DNA from: Astropecten irregularis
Lineage: Eukaryota; Echinodermata; Asteroidea; Paxillosida; Astropectinidae
DNA length: 64,000 bases
Assembly: GCA_963971285.1 (NCBI GenBank)
Contig: OZ020246.1
Coordinates: 7,485,217-7,549,216, forward strand
Direction of reading: 5' to 3'
Made by a program: the position numbers and the translations under genes. Every line of letters begins with the position of its first letter. Positions within the stretch are counted from its first letter, which is position 1. The notes below the pieces were generated by a model. That model was given only the letters and a program-made list of their open reading frames with translations. It ran no database searches and was not told where the DNA came from. Shown piece by piece: positions 1 to 14,800 of the stretch.

Positions 1-226
1 CTATAGATGTTTAGCATGATATTTGATGGGCGGTGAATGTCTCCTGGGATTACATTGCAGTTTTCAATAAGAAAATTACAGCAATTGACATGATACATTA
101 CACATGAATACATGTAGCAATGCACTTACCGGGGGTAATAAAAGGCAGTAATATCTGCAACCTGCGGCCATTACTCTCACAGCATAGCTTGACCCAAATA
201 TTTTGTAAAACATGCAATTAAAGCAA

Positions 227-545
227 TTAAAGGTAGTATCATACTTTGGTAAGAAACCAAAACAGAAATGTTCACAGATTTACGTATAAATTACAGGGTA
301 TGAAGATGGTGGTGGTAGAAACATTCCGTTAAAATGTTTCCGCTTGAAATGGTGTATTTATCCAGAAGTTAGTAAAACAACAACTTGAAAACTTTTTGAT
401 CTTTTAAAAGATCAAAAATAAAACAGAACAGATTTAAGAAATACTGTGGCAGTTTTTTTTGTTTTTGTTTTTTCTCAAAAAGTGGCCACCGTATGGGACT
501 GAATCTGTATTTCTTTGATAAAAAACAAAGTATGATACTACCTTT
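227..545 (+). mobile_element. TTAA MITE (M1), internally deleted
   Basis: Starts TTAAAGGTAGTATCATAC and ends GTATGATACTACCTTT. The central palindrome GATCTTTTAAAAGATC is present. About 60 bp near the 3' end, present in other copies, is missing. Confidence 0.85.
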
Positions 546-1151
546 GTTGGAAGGAGTTCCCAAACTGATTTTTCTGTTTTAGCCAGTACAATAATCCATT
601 ATCCACTTTTGTTTCACGGGCCCATTTTATTTTTAGATGCAGATGGATGAACCTTTCTCATGGAGAAACCTTTCTCATCATAATAATTATAAGTATCTGT
701 GCAAGAGCTTGCTAGAGAAAAGAACATTGATGGTACATGAACATTATTACAAGTATTAATGGCTTTGACAAGGGACATGTGTTGAATATGAATAGGCGCC
801 CGCGAGGCTCACAAATGCACATGTACTAGGCGGATGTAGTACTGGTAATTGTCTTCATGATCTGACTGATGATGCTGCATTAGGGCAAAATCTCTGCATA
901 ATATCTTATGTTAATCACTTTGACAATTGTTTCGTTTGTCAAGATTAAAAGCATGGAATTGAAAATTGAGGGGAGAGTTTTTCATACTGTAAAAAGCCGT
1001 TGTAATTATCATTTGTAATTTTCCTAGAGGAATTGGATTAATATTTTGTTCTTCTCCATGGAACAAAATTTGTTTCAATTTAAAATGGAATTGGGTAACA
1101 TGTAGTTTATGGACTTCACTGCCACTTAGGTTACCTGAAGTAACTCAGAAT

Positions 1152-2325
1152 GAAGTTAAATACATACTGTAGTTGTCATAAAACTCAACACGTCTATCAT
1201 TGTTTGCGCAAAAAAAATATTGTACGTGAAAAAAGAGGTACATGTATTTTGACACCCACAATTTAGCACCGCACTTTTCGTGACAAAAAACTAAATCAAC
1301 AACCTTTTTGTTTGGGACAAACAAAACCAAGGAAATCAGGACCCTAAAGCAATCTCCAGTGCATTTCCACTACGGTAAGTCAGTCAGGGATGTGTTGTGC
1401 ATGCATGTGTACAGTATGCATGTGAAGCAGAACTACGGTTCATGCCATTTTATCTTTACAATAATGGCATAATATGGATTTTCCCAGGTGCTTGAGAAAA
1501 GGTTCGCCTTGGAGGAATAATCATTTGAGCCCAGCCACAAAAATATAAGACAAGTCTATGGAGACCTGTTGACCAAAAGGTCAAATTTGAAAGTAAAATT
1601 GACTACTGTTATCCAATGTCTGTGATACAGTCATTTGATTTGGTGATGCACCTGCTCATGTAGGATGTTTATTATTTATTTCTGGTAATGACACCAAGGA
1701 TTCCTCAAAAGTGCCCTAGGCACTGTAGCTCGAAAGCCTGATGAAACCTTTTATGGAAAGATGATGAGAAGAAGATACAGTTTTAGAGGTGGGAGGAAAA
1801 CCCCAGAGTAATATTTTGGGTAAAACCCACAGAATCAGGTAGGGACTGAAAACCCAATCCACTTGTGGACTGAGCCGGAGCTCGAGGTGAAAGACGAGGA
1901 AAGAACCACTATGCCAACCTGACTCCCCTGTAAGTATAATATGTATAATATTATTGAAAGATTTCTGTATTGATTATTGCCTTTTGAACAACAACATCCA
2001 ATTTCTTCAAGATACCCACAAAGCGGTCTCAATGTTGCAAACAACAGGATAAGAGAAAGACATGTGCATAATATACATGAAAATATGCATGATATTAGGT
2101 ATAGAACATTGGGAGAATCTCTGAACTCCAGTATAAAAGACATTGTTCCAGAAATGTCTTTTAAAGGTTTAAACATAATCAAAACTCATGTGATGTTAAA
2201 TACATCTGTATTGTTATAAAACTCAACCTGTCTATCACTGTTTGTGTAAAAAAAATATTGTATATAAAAAAGGAGGTATTTTAGACACATTATTTAGCAC
2301 CCCACTTTTTGTGACGAAAAACCTT
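1152..2325. repeat. Diverged direct repeat pair, ~130 bp units
   Basis: 1152-1290 and 2196-2325 share GTTAAATACAT, ATAAAACTCAAC, GTCTATCA, AAAAAAATATTGTA and TTTAGCACC in the same order and orientation. No terminal inverted repeats were seen. A SINE lies between them. Confidence 0.6.
1665..1922 (-). mobile_element. tRNA-type SINE, family S1
   Basis: The reverse strand runs from GGAGTCAGGTTGGCATAGTG through TTTCACCTC, GATTGGGTTTTCAGTCCC, TCTTCTCATCATC and GTGTCATTACCAGAAATAAA. The same sequence recurs at 37095-37375 and 52600-52870. This copy lacks part of the B-box region. Confidence 0.7.
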
Positions 2326-2800
2326 GCTTACGTCACATGCAGAACGCCACGCAGTACATGTATACTGTGGTGCAAGCCTGTTTAAGCATGAAAGGTCTTC
2401 CTTGATCAAACAGGATGGCAAACCAAAATCTCCATGTGATGTTTAACTGCTTTTGACATGTATTCCACGTAGGTCATTGTTTGCTGAGCATAACATTCAC
2501 AAGTTTTGGCTGGCATATACTGGTTTTATTTACAAAGGTTTTTGGTGCTTACGCAGCTCTATGAAATTGGACCCAGTTCTTGTATTTGTCCTGCTTTCCC
2601 CATTGCAGCAATCATCCAATGTAGACGGCACAACACTTTACATTGAGTTGTTTTGAACACAGATACACAAAAGGCGAAGACAGCATCTTTGAAACAAAGC
2701 CCCCAGGAGCAAGGAAAGGGCAGAGCTTGGAATGAGGGCGGAGAGTGTGTAAAAAGGAGGGAGGGGTTGATAAATCAGATGAGGAGTCTCTCAGTCTTAC

Positions 2801-2890
2801 CTGGGAGAGAATATCCGAGACAATTTCCAGCGGCACTTGATAAACATTCTGGTCTTGCACACAGGTAGTCAATGTCATTTCCACCATGGC
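2801..2890 (-). CDS. CMIP: CMIP coding exon 4
   Basis: This exon carries 30 codons in phase 0-0, with acceptor CTCCCTTCAG and donor CAG|GTAAGA. It encodes residues 150-179 (AMVEMTL..., PLEIVSDILSQ), matching the family segment just after the PH-like domain. I could not find the next exon between 1 and 2800, so it is probably outside the window. Confidence 0.85.
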
Positions 2891-5800
2891 CTGAAGGGAG
2901 AAAGAAGAACAAAGTGGATAATAATGAGGTTATCGGTAACCTTTCCAAACTAGGGGGGGAAATAATGTGATACACAGGGCCATGTACACCAACTGCTTCT
3001 AGACATACACATTTATAACATCCCTGGCAAAAATAACTTCCTTTCCTTAGCTAATTTTCAGATTTATTGTATTTCTTGTATCAGTCACAATCAATTTACA
3101 TCACATCATTAAAGCTGTCACTGAAATTCCCGTTTCCCAGTGGAACTCCAGAACAAAATTCAGATGCCGGTAAAATGAAGATAAAAAACACAACAAAACA
3201 ACGCTTCTTCAGACCAGGGGCCAATTTCACGGCTCCTCTCAGCACACAAATTTGCTGAGCATGAAATTTCAGTCTGAATAAAAACAGGAATAACAACCAA
3301 ATATCCATGTGTTGAGTATCGCTTATGTGATTGTTCTTTGGCTGTTGTTGACTGACCATGAACATTAAATGAAATTTTTAACTGTGGTTTGTTTTATTGG
3401 GCAAGACATTTTTGTGCTTAGCAAATTTTTGTGCTTAGCAGCGCCGTGAAATTGGCCCCTGGGGCCGATTTCACTAACGCTTTGCGATCGTCACTTAAGC
3501 CCAAATCCATCGCTACACAAAAAATTGCTATGCAAAGTAGCGATTGATTTTCTGTTTAGCGATGGATTTGGGCTTTAGCGATGATCGCAAAGCGTTACAA
3601 ATCCCATATACCTCCGTATAGTATAGGCACATTCTCACACACAAAAAAGCGCCACTATTTGGGTGGCGATTTGCAGCACTAGTAGTGCGTCTTTTTGCAA
3701 ATAGTCGCAATAATTTGCTATGTGAACGGTGCACCAAAAAATACCTTTCTTTTATATCCCATCATGCAAGGCGGGCCCGCGAGTTTAGCGCAGGATGCAT
3801 GCTAACTTCATGCTTCACTGCGTATGCGCTGTTTGATAGAAATCGTACCGGTGCGATTTCGGTCGCGCTTTTTTGCCTGTGTGGACTGGACACGACAAAA
3901 AGCGTGACTATTTGGGTTGCGATTTGGAGCGCGACCCAAATAGTCACGCTTTTTGGTGTGTGATAACGTGCTTATTGTATCCAACATGGACAACTCTATT
4001 CACCATCCCTCTGTTAGATATCCCTGCTCAACCCAAAATCAAAATCTGCTGAAAAGAAACACAGAAAATGGCTAACAACTGAGTGAGAAGGAACATGATT
4101 AGTCGCCCCGCACCAACTAGACAGCTGCTAGACAGAGAAGCCTGGAGTATTTGTTTCCGATGACACCAAGAAAAGGGATGCAATTACCTTACAGAGTAAG
4201 TGTGAGAACTGCCCATAGGGTCCAGGCTTGGACTAGGATTACACACCAAGCTGCATTCCATGTCTTAAGATCCCTCCTCTCAATTTCAAAGACAAATACA
4301 GCCGGCCTATCTTGGAAATGTCAGACATGCTGTGAATCGTTGGGACTATTATTGTTTTACACTAACTATAGGACGGAAAAGGAAACAATAATCTTGCATC
4401 AGCGTGAAGCAGTTTTATGTGTTCCATCTCAACAATACCCAGATGTACGTTATTTTGGCAGGAACTCTTCCAAATCCACCAAAACTTGGCCCTGTGCATG
4501 TGGAGCATTATTTACCCTGTAGACCCAGGTTGTCTATTTAAAACAGAACCATTTAGTGAACATGTTAAAGGTAGTATCATACTTTGGCAAGAAACCAAAA
4601 CAGAAATGTTCACAGATTTATGTATAACTTACAGGGTATGAAGATGGTGGTAGTAGAAACATACCGTTACATTTTTCTGCCTGAAATGGTGTATTTTAAT
4701 ATCCAGAAATCAGTAAAACAACGACCTAAAATCTTTTTGATCTTTTAAAAGATCAAAAATAAAAGAGAAAATACTTCAGAAATATTGTGGCTGTTTTTTG
4801 TTTTTTTACTGTTTTCTCAAAAAGTGGCACTGTATGGGACTGAAATTTTCCCAGATGACTTTTACTGTACATAGATCTGTCTTGATATTTTTGCCCATAA
4901 ATCTGTTTTTCTTTGATAAAAACCAAAGTATGATATTACCTTTAACTTTCACCATTCCAAATTCAGAACTGTACATTAAACTAACTGCACCACCATGTAA
5001 TCCCCTAACGTACATCAAGGCCTTCCCAATTGGTAAAGTAGAAACAATTTTAGCTAAATGTGTCACACTGGCGACTGTAAATGGTTATGATTCACCTAAA
5101 CACAGTGACGAACATTTCATGCAAACTGCCATCAGCTTGATGGAAACCAATTTATGTTGTGCAATGGGCCATTACTTATAAACATGTGCCTTTTCTAAGA
5201 AGTCAGCGATGCAACATCTGGGCCACGATAAAAGATCTTGAAAGAAATGTCTGTCTTTCTCCCTTTCCCCGAACAACAAATGCGTCATCATGCCTCCCAC
5301 TAGATGTCTAACCATGGCTATATCACTGAAAGGACCTCTTCATATTTACCCACGAGAAGAAGGATCAATTTCTATTTCTTCTCTCTTCCCTGAAGACCTT
5401 TTTTTATCCCTACTCGGAAGCCTAAGCATTGTGGTGCAGCACCGTTCCTACATAATGATTCTACATGTACATGCACAGCACTTGAAAAGCGTCCTACTTT
5501 TCATGCCAGATAAGAGCATTATCTCATCAGCATTACGCCCAATTCAAGCCGTGCGTGACTTCATGCATTTAGCTCTATTCTTGGAATTTTCTTTTCCCCC
5601 TTCTAGAAATAGAAGGTTCTCCATATACATGTATATGCTCTGCATGCATAATGATGGCTTAATGTCAAAACCAGGTCCTCCGTACATGTACACATGTACA
5701 TGTACATGTACATGTACATGTACATAACCCAAACCAATTCTTTACTGTAAAGCTTGACAGTGATTTTTGTATAATTTTTGGAGGGGGAAGAAGGGAATAT

Positions 5801-8800
5801 CTTTGTGTGTTCAAAATTCAAACCATGAAAATCTTGAATCCCACAACTGTGGGACTTTCTTACATGTCCCTCTTATTATTAATCATCATTATACAGGGTG
5901 TCCCAAAAAAAAACGCAACACTTTTGAGTCAGAACTATTACATAAAAATTAAACTGTTTATCACTTCAAGATTCAGATATGTGATATAGCAATGTCTTGG
6001 ATATCACCATGTTGAATTTGAGCAAAACTGGACTGAAATTGAGTGAAAAAACTAAGACTGAATACCCAACCTCAAAACCTGATTTTCATCTTTCTTTCGT
6101 ACACATTATGTGTGTATTGATGACCACTATGCATGTTATCCTGGCAAATTTGTTTTTAAGGAGTGCTCTTTCAATAGCGCTCCGCACTTGCGCTAAAAAT
6201 AGCATCGGACCTCAGACAAACATTGCAAGCATGCACATGTGCGTGGGTGCGCGTGCATGTACACTACGTGTGTGAGCCAATGTTTGTCTGACATCCTGGG
6301 ATTTTGTGACGTCATTAGTGCGGAGCGCTATTGGTCATATTTTCACATCCACACACACACATACATGTATAACTGTACAATAGATAGAGTCAAATTTTTC
6401 TCTACTATTTAACTTAAAGATGACCAGAAATATGTGTTTGTGTACATGTTACATCTTGAATAGGAGGAAGGAAGGGACTTGCTTCCTATGCTGTGCGGCG
6501 CACCTGTGAAGCCACACAGTTTCCTTAATTAGATAACGCTGCCCACCTGGATTCTCATTAAACAGCGACAGCATCTGTCAGGTGTGTGCACAAGGACACC
6601 TGATTAGGAGCCAATTTCATAAGGCAGCTTCGTACACAACGTCCCGCTTACATAAAAATGGGAAGTAATGCTGTGAGTAGAGCTTTTGAAAACTGGAAAA
6701 TGCTTTGAAAAAATTATCGGTTGCCCGAGCTCCGATTTATAAAAATGAATGACAGTGCTATATTGCGCAAGTGTTGATAATGTGCACGATCAATGGATGC
6801 ATAGCAATGTTCTGTATGTAGAAGTGTACATGCTACAGCAATCGTTGTGGCGACGTATACATGAGTTTCTGGTCTCGATCTACGTGCGTGTTTAGGAATC
6901 TTGCGATGATTTGGTGCCGGCAACCTTACAGAACTTCAGTCAGAATTGTTCATAACTTGCTCAGTGTGACATGTCACATTTCTTACCGCAAAATCTGTAT
7001 TGAAGCCGGCCAAAACCCACAGTACCGAGCACGACTTGACTGCACCAAATACACACGTTGTACATACGATGTAGGCTTGCACTTTCTGAACCGATTGCGA
7101 ATTTGCGACTGTGTACTTCACTGGTGCACTTCGTATGCTTTGAAAGATGCGCTGCGCGGATACATGTACCAATCGTGGAATTTTCTGGATTGAATGCTGC
7201 TACATGTACATGGGACGAGCCATGTGGTGTGCATGCGGTGTGCATGATGCATCGTACGCGATATGTTTACTTCTTCTTTCGTGTGATCATCGCTTTCGGA
7301 AGCAAAAAGTTTGTTTCTACTTGGCAAAATGGACCAAAAAATAACTGGAATTCAAGTATGTATTGTACAGTATACACTTTTTGGTGTTGTTTAACATTAG
7401 GCAAATGTCAGTCTACCTTTTAAAATGTTGCTTTCGTTATACCGCTTTTGAAATTTTTAAACCGTATGGCAAAATCCAAAGCGGGAGCCAGGAAATCCAT
7501 TTATAATGCACAGCACTAATGGGTAGACAGACAAATTGCTTGTGATGTGCACTGCTTAAAACTGCCCAGTACCAAGATACTTTTAGCATACCACATGAAA
7601 ATCGCATGGAACCTATTTTTAATTCAAACATGACATTTTCATGCAATTCACATTTGAATGCTGAGCAGCTCACATGAAATTGGCGGCCCCCGTGTTTTCA
7701 AGGAATAGAAGGTGTATAGTACCTTGACTTCTTTCATGAAGATATCAGGTCTCGTTGTATTGCACAGTAGTTTCTTGTATCTGTGGATTGCACGTTTCCA
7801 TAGCAGGGAATGGAGCCACTGATCGCGGACATACAAGTTGGTTGCCTGGCATAAAAAAGGGAAAAATAAAGAGTGTGATCAAAAATTAGGTATCATTCAA
7901 AAACATAAATTAAAATTCCTACAACACCCTTAAAGGTAGTATCATACTTTGGTTTTTATCAAAGAAATACAGATTCATGGGCAAAAATATCAAGACAGAT
8001 ACAGTAATAGTCATCTGTGAAAATGGCAGTCCCATACGGTGCCCACTTTTTGAGAAAACAGTGAAAAATTGCCACAGTATTTCTTAAGTATTTTCTCTTT
8101 TATTTTTGATCTTTCAAAAGATCAAAAAGATTTCCAGTCTGTTTTGATTTCTTACTAAAGTATGATACTACCTTTAAACTAAGTTGCATAGTGCAAGCTT
8201 TGAGGTTTTCAGCCCAGTGATTGTATTGTCATTTAAGAGTGATAGACATCTCAATGAAAATATACCACCACATTAACCTGACTTTCCCCATGTACAAAAT
8301 GTCAAGAATTGTCTTAAAGGAACATAGCATATAACATATTTCATTAAACAAATCACTAATTAGGGTAATTAGGGTGAATCAGAATGAACAGCCATGACTA
8401 CACCGTGTATGGCTATATGCTTCTTGTGTGTGCACAGACAAAATAAGAAAGATACTCAAAACCAAGCTGCAGCCTTTAATTAGGATCCAGCCTTGTGTTA
8501 AAGATGTGCATTTAACTGCCCATTGTTTTCTTACTAGGCCACAAACAAATATTGTCATCTTCCTACTGGCTTGTGAAACCACCAAAGCAGTCTGAGCACG
8601 CGTGCGCACTTGACAAAAAGGCTGGAGCGCTTATCCCACGCATGTGAGCCACAGAGCCAACACTTCCATGGGAATATATTACTCAAAGAGAAAACAGCTG
8701 AGTCCATTAACTGCGGATGCCCAAACTCCAAAGCTGAGAGAGGTTGGAGGCTTGCTGCAAAATGGATAATGAGTTTCAGAGATCCTGATGAGACTAGACA

Positions 8801-11800
8801 GTTCATTTCCTAGGAAGCAATTTTAGAACACACCTGGGACCAATTGTACATGTACATGTATGTGTCTGCTTATTTTTGGTACTACAACATTAAAACTGAT
8901 ACATGAGTTTGCAAGAGTGGGCGTTGATGAATACATACATGCACAATAGCGCTCCGCACTAATGACGTCACAAAATCCCTGGATGTCAGACAAACTTTAC
9001 TCACACACGTAGTGTGTGCACGCGCACACCCACGCACGTGTGCATGGTTGCAATGTTTGTCTGAGATCCGGTACTATTTTTAGCGCAAGTGCGAAGCGCC
9101 CTATTACACATACATCGTGTACATGTAGAATGTCCCAAAGGCTTTGAATGGCGGAGAAACAATACTAAACTAGCCATTTATGGCTGCTGTATGTACACAT
9201 GTAAACAGCACAAGGCTTTTTCGTATATAAATTGCTTCTCAACTTATTAATACGATGCTACCCTCAATTTAAAGGTAATATCATACTTTGGTTTTTGTCA
9301 AAGAAATACAGATTAATGGGCAAAAATATCAAGGAAGATATAGTAACAGTCATCTGTGAAAATTTCAGTCCCATACGCTGCCCACTTTTTGAGAAAACAA
9401 TGAAAATCGACCACAGTATTTCTCAAGTCTTTTCTCTTTTCTCACATAAAAAGACCTTCTTTAACATTGACATTTGGCGAAAGAATCATGATCGTAGCTC
9501 TTACATGTACCACTTTTAAATGAGGAGCTACTTCCTGTTTGACCGGAAGTAGAGGTTACAGAGGTCAAAGTCAAACAATGTGTCACAAAGAAAGACCTTA
9601 CAAACATTGACATTTAGCGAAAGAATCAACTTCATATCTCAAACGGTTGATTTTTTGTTGATTTTTAAAGATTTTGATAAATTCAAATTCTTTGTAATTT
9701 GACACCCGATGACGTCATGTTGACATATTGTAAATGTTCGGCATACATACGTGTACATTATCTATAGGGACTTTACTTGGATCAAGTTTGGTTAAAATTG
9801 ATTGCTTAAAACTATAAAGTTACCAAAGTGGTCCCAGAACAAAACATGTGCAAAGTCTATGGACATTGACGACATGAAGAATGGAAGAAGAAGAAAAAAA
9901 AAACAGAACAAAAATAAACGCTTTTGGCTTAAATGCAAAAAAGTCAATTATAAAGCATATATATGACAGTGAGCAACATGATGTGAACAACTTTTCATGG
10001 GAAAAAGAGGTTGGTTCTAAAAAAACCAGAGATTTTAACTCCATATTCGAGCAGGAACACAAAATTATCTACATGTACATGTAGATCATGGACCCGTTGT
10101 GAGTGCATGGACGGAATAATTTATAAGACGGTCAAATATCCACTTGTATCCAACCTCTGGTTACATGTACAGTCAGGTACATATGTACAGTATATCACGA
10201 CCACCTCTTCCCAATAGAAATATTCACCTGGTTATTCCAATTAAAGTCTACAGATTATTTTCCCTATATTTAGACATGCCTTCTTGAAAAATTGCCAAGA
10301 AGGACTCTAGTACTGTACTATCCTATGTACAGTAAATACTGACATAATTAAAGAAAACAAACAAGTGCCCTGGACAGTAAATGACAGACAGAAATGCTTA
10401 ATGATTCTTCTAATTTGTCTACTGAATACACACACTGTGTACAGTATAAACTGGTACATCCAATTACATTTTCATGTATGCATTACATGTATAAATTTGA
10501 AGATGGCAAAATTTATTATTATTATTACAATGCGCAATGGTTAAAACAACAGTTGCACATTACGTCACATTATTACCTGTGTAAATGGAAATTATGCAAC
10601 AAAAAGAACAACAGAAAAACTGCATCTTTTAGGCCTATATACACCCTGTACATGTGTAACACTGACATGTACATGTATGTACAGTATGTATTACACTATC
10701 ATACAGTGTAAACTTATGGCAGCATATATATGTACATTGTACATGTATACAACATGTGCTGTAAAATTATAACATACTGAGATATCATTCTGGCATACAT
10801 GTATTATACTGGCATCTGGTATTATAATAAAATGGAAATCATACTGGCTTATAACAAAATACCCATTCAGTACATGTACATCCTTTGGCCATCAATTCCA
10901 ATATTCCGGTGACAAATCGGATGAGTATTTGTAATTCAAACAATTGAGCTCTTGCCCAGAAAGGCATGTACAATGTACATGAACACCAAATATAGATTGT
11001 ACCTGTGTATATTTATTCATTTTTATTTAAAGAGCAATAGTGTATCAGTACCATGCAGAACATGCTGATATCACAGTGTGTGTGTGGTGGATATTAATGA
11101 AACAATTGCAATTTATGCAGCAAGGTATTTAAATTATCATTACCCCCTCAGTGGGCTGATATGCAATTTACGTCCTCATCACCCCCCGAGGGGTGTAATA
11201 GTATGGTCAGCAGGCGGGCATACATGTAGCTGTGCTTGACCATTATCAACCTTTCATAATGACCAACCCTTCGATCACCCAAGTGCATGCATCAGTAATG
11301 CTCTTGAGGCCAGTTTCACAAAGCTGCTTAATCACGTAATTTTGTGCTTAATTATTGATTCTCATATCATAATGCTTAAACTGAGCATTACTTGGAAACA
11401 CACCTAGTTACGTTTTATTCCCTTTTTAAAATTTCAAATTTTTATCTAAACTTATATGGGTTATTTTCTGAAACAATTATTTGATCATGTTTTTCAACAA
11501 GTTATGATAAATATACCTTTTCTCCTTTTGTATTTTTTTTTATAAATCAAATTATTTGCCATTCTCGGGATGTCTTTTAACATGTTAAATGTCAAGCTTA
11601 TTATATTATTTGTATTGTTTATCTTATAAATGTATTATTTTTCCTAGTTCAGCCTCTGGCTGTGATGGAAATGTTTTTAATAAACCATGCTGTATGAAAT
11701 GGTGTATGAAGGTTGGTTTTACTATCAACTTAAAGGCAGCATACAGAATTTGCAAGGCCTCCAAAAACAATATACACTGTACATACATATATATGTGTAT

Positions 11801-14800
11801 TGAGTTTGAGACAGAAAATGGACTCAACAGTTCGTAAACAGTGCAAACAGCCACCATGGGAAATCTTGGTTCATCAGATGCTGGGTTTTTCAACGAAATC
11901 AAGATTTAGTGTCTTTTAAAAAGATAAATTTAGTAGTGATTTCGAAAGCGTGGTGTAACGGTGAAGGATTCGGAGGGGGCAAGATTATTTCGGCCGTATT
12001 TCTGCTATCCAGATGAACAAAGCATAAAAAGGTACATGAAACAACGTCTGTAAGGAAGTTTTAGCCCTTCACTTCTGTTTAAGTACCAAATTCAGCCAAA
12101 ACGCACTGTATCTTTGCAAATCCTACATGTATATGTTACCTTTAATAGTAAACAATTAAAAACAGCCTTCATATAGAAACAGACAAGCCTTTTTGGGGTC
12201 CTTACCAATTCTGTATCATGCCTTTAACAAGCTGATGAAGAGATGCATGTCAGTAACAATATGTGTGTTAGTATACACTGTATTTTTGTACATGCACATT
12301 GCACAAGTACATGTACATATGTATACATACACGTATACATGTACATACATGTACATACTGTACACTGTACATGCATTATAAAAAAAAAGAAATAATATTT
12401 TACTGCCCTGCCGTAAACAGCTATATGTAGGCCTATATGAACTACCAGCCTTTTGGGGCCATTGTCAAATATGGCTTACAAACCTTCTATTCCTTTTAAA
12501 TCATATTTAAAAATGCGATTATCGGATACATATTACATTTAAACTGCACACGCCCTGTCTGTGTTCTTGAAACAAGTAAAATGATATCATGTTATTATGA
12601 TAACTTTGCCATCCTCAAAGCATTAACATAATAATCCCATGATTGTATTTGTACATATGTACATGTACATGTAAATGTACATAATAGTGTGCATGTGTGT
12701 ACTGCCGTCTACAATAACACATTTTTCAGAACACACTGTAATAAAACAACAAAATGTCATGTACCAGTATGTTTAGAAATACCTGGAATTTTATCTTGAA
12801 CTCATCATAAATTCACAAAGCTTTTTATCTTTTCTTCTTTTTCCTTTGTGGTGTCAGCACGGACACCAACAAAACCCAAAGAGAAAAGTCATTCTTTGGT
12901 TAGATTTCCTAGGGCTGAACTCATTGTAAAGGTAACATCATATCGATTTAAAGCAATTTGGGTTGATTTCCCAAAGCCACACGATTTCTTCGCATCATCC
13001 TAGCTCTATTTAAAGATGCATGATACAGTATTGCACCCCGGAAAAGCTGATTTGCATCGGACCACAGCCCCCAGGACAGAAATAAAAGCCTTAATTGATT
13101 TTTATCAGCCTGCGCTGTCTTTCGTCTTGCATCGCTGGCGCCGCTTTGTTTGGGCACAGTCTTTGGTGACAATTACAGCGGATATTGTTTATGAAAATGT
13201 GACTGGCCTTATCCAATACAAGTACATGTTGATGTACAGTGTGGTACTTTGGAAATGCGGAGTGAGCAGCGTATTATAGTACCCTGCCATTGACAACATG
13301 ATGCATGTAACAGATGAGCAGGCTTAATAGCAATGCAGATGGTAAATGGACACCTTGCACGGTTCATCCGATGAACTACATTTTGCATGAGCGCTCTCGG
13401 TTAGCTACAGTGGTTGTCATCTTGACATGCAGTCTGATTAACAGAGTATCATGTGAATTATTCTCGTGTTGGGGAAAAATAATCAGGTTTTGCAATAACA
13501 AGAAGGCCTACACTCAAAGTTTTCAGAGAGCAGCCTACTTCCATCATATAGAGTTATTCACATGGGGCCAATTTCATAGAGCTGCTTAGCACAAAAATTC
13601 GCTAAGCATGACATTTCTGTCTAAGTAAAAACAGGATTAACAACCAAATTTCCATGTGTTGTGTATCACTTGCAGTTGTTCTTTGGCTGTTGTTCGCTGA
13701 CCATAAATATCAAATGGAATTTTTAATGGTGGTTTGTTTTATCGGGCAAGCTATTTTTGTGCTAAGCAATTTTTTGTTTGCTAAGCAGCTCTATGAAATT
13801 GGCCCATGATGAACTGCAGTGTAAGCCATTCATGTAATTGGTTGTGCCCCAAATTACCACTGGTCAGCTAAGTAAATTTAACTAGGGTCTTTAACTTTAA
13901 TTTGCTGTTCACATATTCGGTAGGTTACTGCAACCACACAAAGCCTGATCGTATCAACCTGGTAAAGACTTCAATGTCATAGAAAATCCTTAATTCAGGA
14001 TCTCAATCAAGCAAACATTACCACGCATTATGTGGACAACAAAAGACAAATGTGTAGACTACAAAATACACCTTCCAGAGACATTAAGAGGACTCATATC
14101 AGGGCTCGAATTTCGTGAAAAAAAGCACTGGACAGCAGGTCTGGTAACTGAAGCATTTTACTAGACCAGAATTGTATTCACTAGACCCGTGGTATTCATG
14201 TACTGTACATGGGAAAAGTGTAATTGTATGCAATATTGTGTCAAAAATCATCAATTTAGGCACCATTTCATTTGTGCAAGGAAAACAAAATCACTAGACA
14301 GCTGGACTAGTGCAATACACGCTTTACTAGACCAGCACTGAAATCACTAGACTCGGTCCAAGGTCTAGTGGATATTTCGAGCCCTGCCCGGCCATATGGG
14401 TCAGCAGAGTATTTCCGTGGAGCAAAAAGTCAGAGTTCTCTCAAAAGAAGGCAATTTCCGATTTCTTCCAAATTGAAGCAAAAAACTAAGAAGTGTGGCT
14501 AATTATGTCTGATTAATTATCTTAGCAAGTGACAAATCAATTGTAGGTAATGTGCATTTTAAAATACATGTCTGTAGCTTTTGAAGTGTGACATTAGGAG
14601 AAGGGCTGTGGGCTAGGTACTGTACATGCAGGCAGGAAGGTGTCCGAGCATCTCAGTCATTGACACAGGATGAACCTAGGGTCTTAAAGGGTCTCTGCAA
14701 TGGGAATATTATGGCTTGAACATGTGCCAATAAAAAAACTGTACATGGGGATTCTAATTTTACCCACTTCCTCACACTGATTCAGGCTTAAAAACAGGTT

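Larger units (their letters stand above)
1..2800. other. Intronic DNA of CMIP (after exon 4)
   Basis: No exon is recognised here. It holds a TTAA MITE (227-545), a pair of ~130-bp direct repeats (1152-1290 and 2196-2325) and a tRNA-type SINE (1665-1922). Confidence 0.6.

Noticed and set aside
4151-4522. 123-codon open frame on the plus strand
   Set aside because: No recognisable domain, no splice context, and it lies antisense in a CMIP intron. Composition looks non-coding.
4798-5066. Recurrent small frames translating M1 MITEs (strings such as [10 protein letters not shown])
   Set aside because: They recur in about 20 places only because the MITE is repeated. The elements are too short and have no conserved start, so they are not a gene family.
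5290-5727. 145-codon open frame ending in the TACATG run
   Set aside because: The tail is translated microsatellite and the rest has no similarity to anything I recognise.
5893-5915. CAGGGTGTCCCAAAAAAA as a mariner or retroelement end
   Set aside because: The motif is familiar from such elements, but no partner end or body could be identified.
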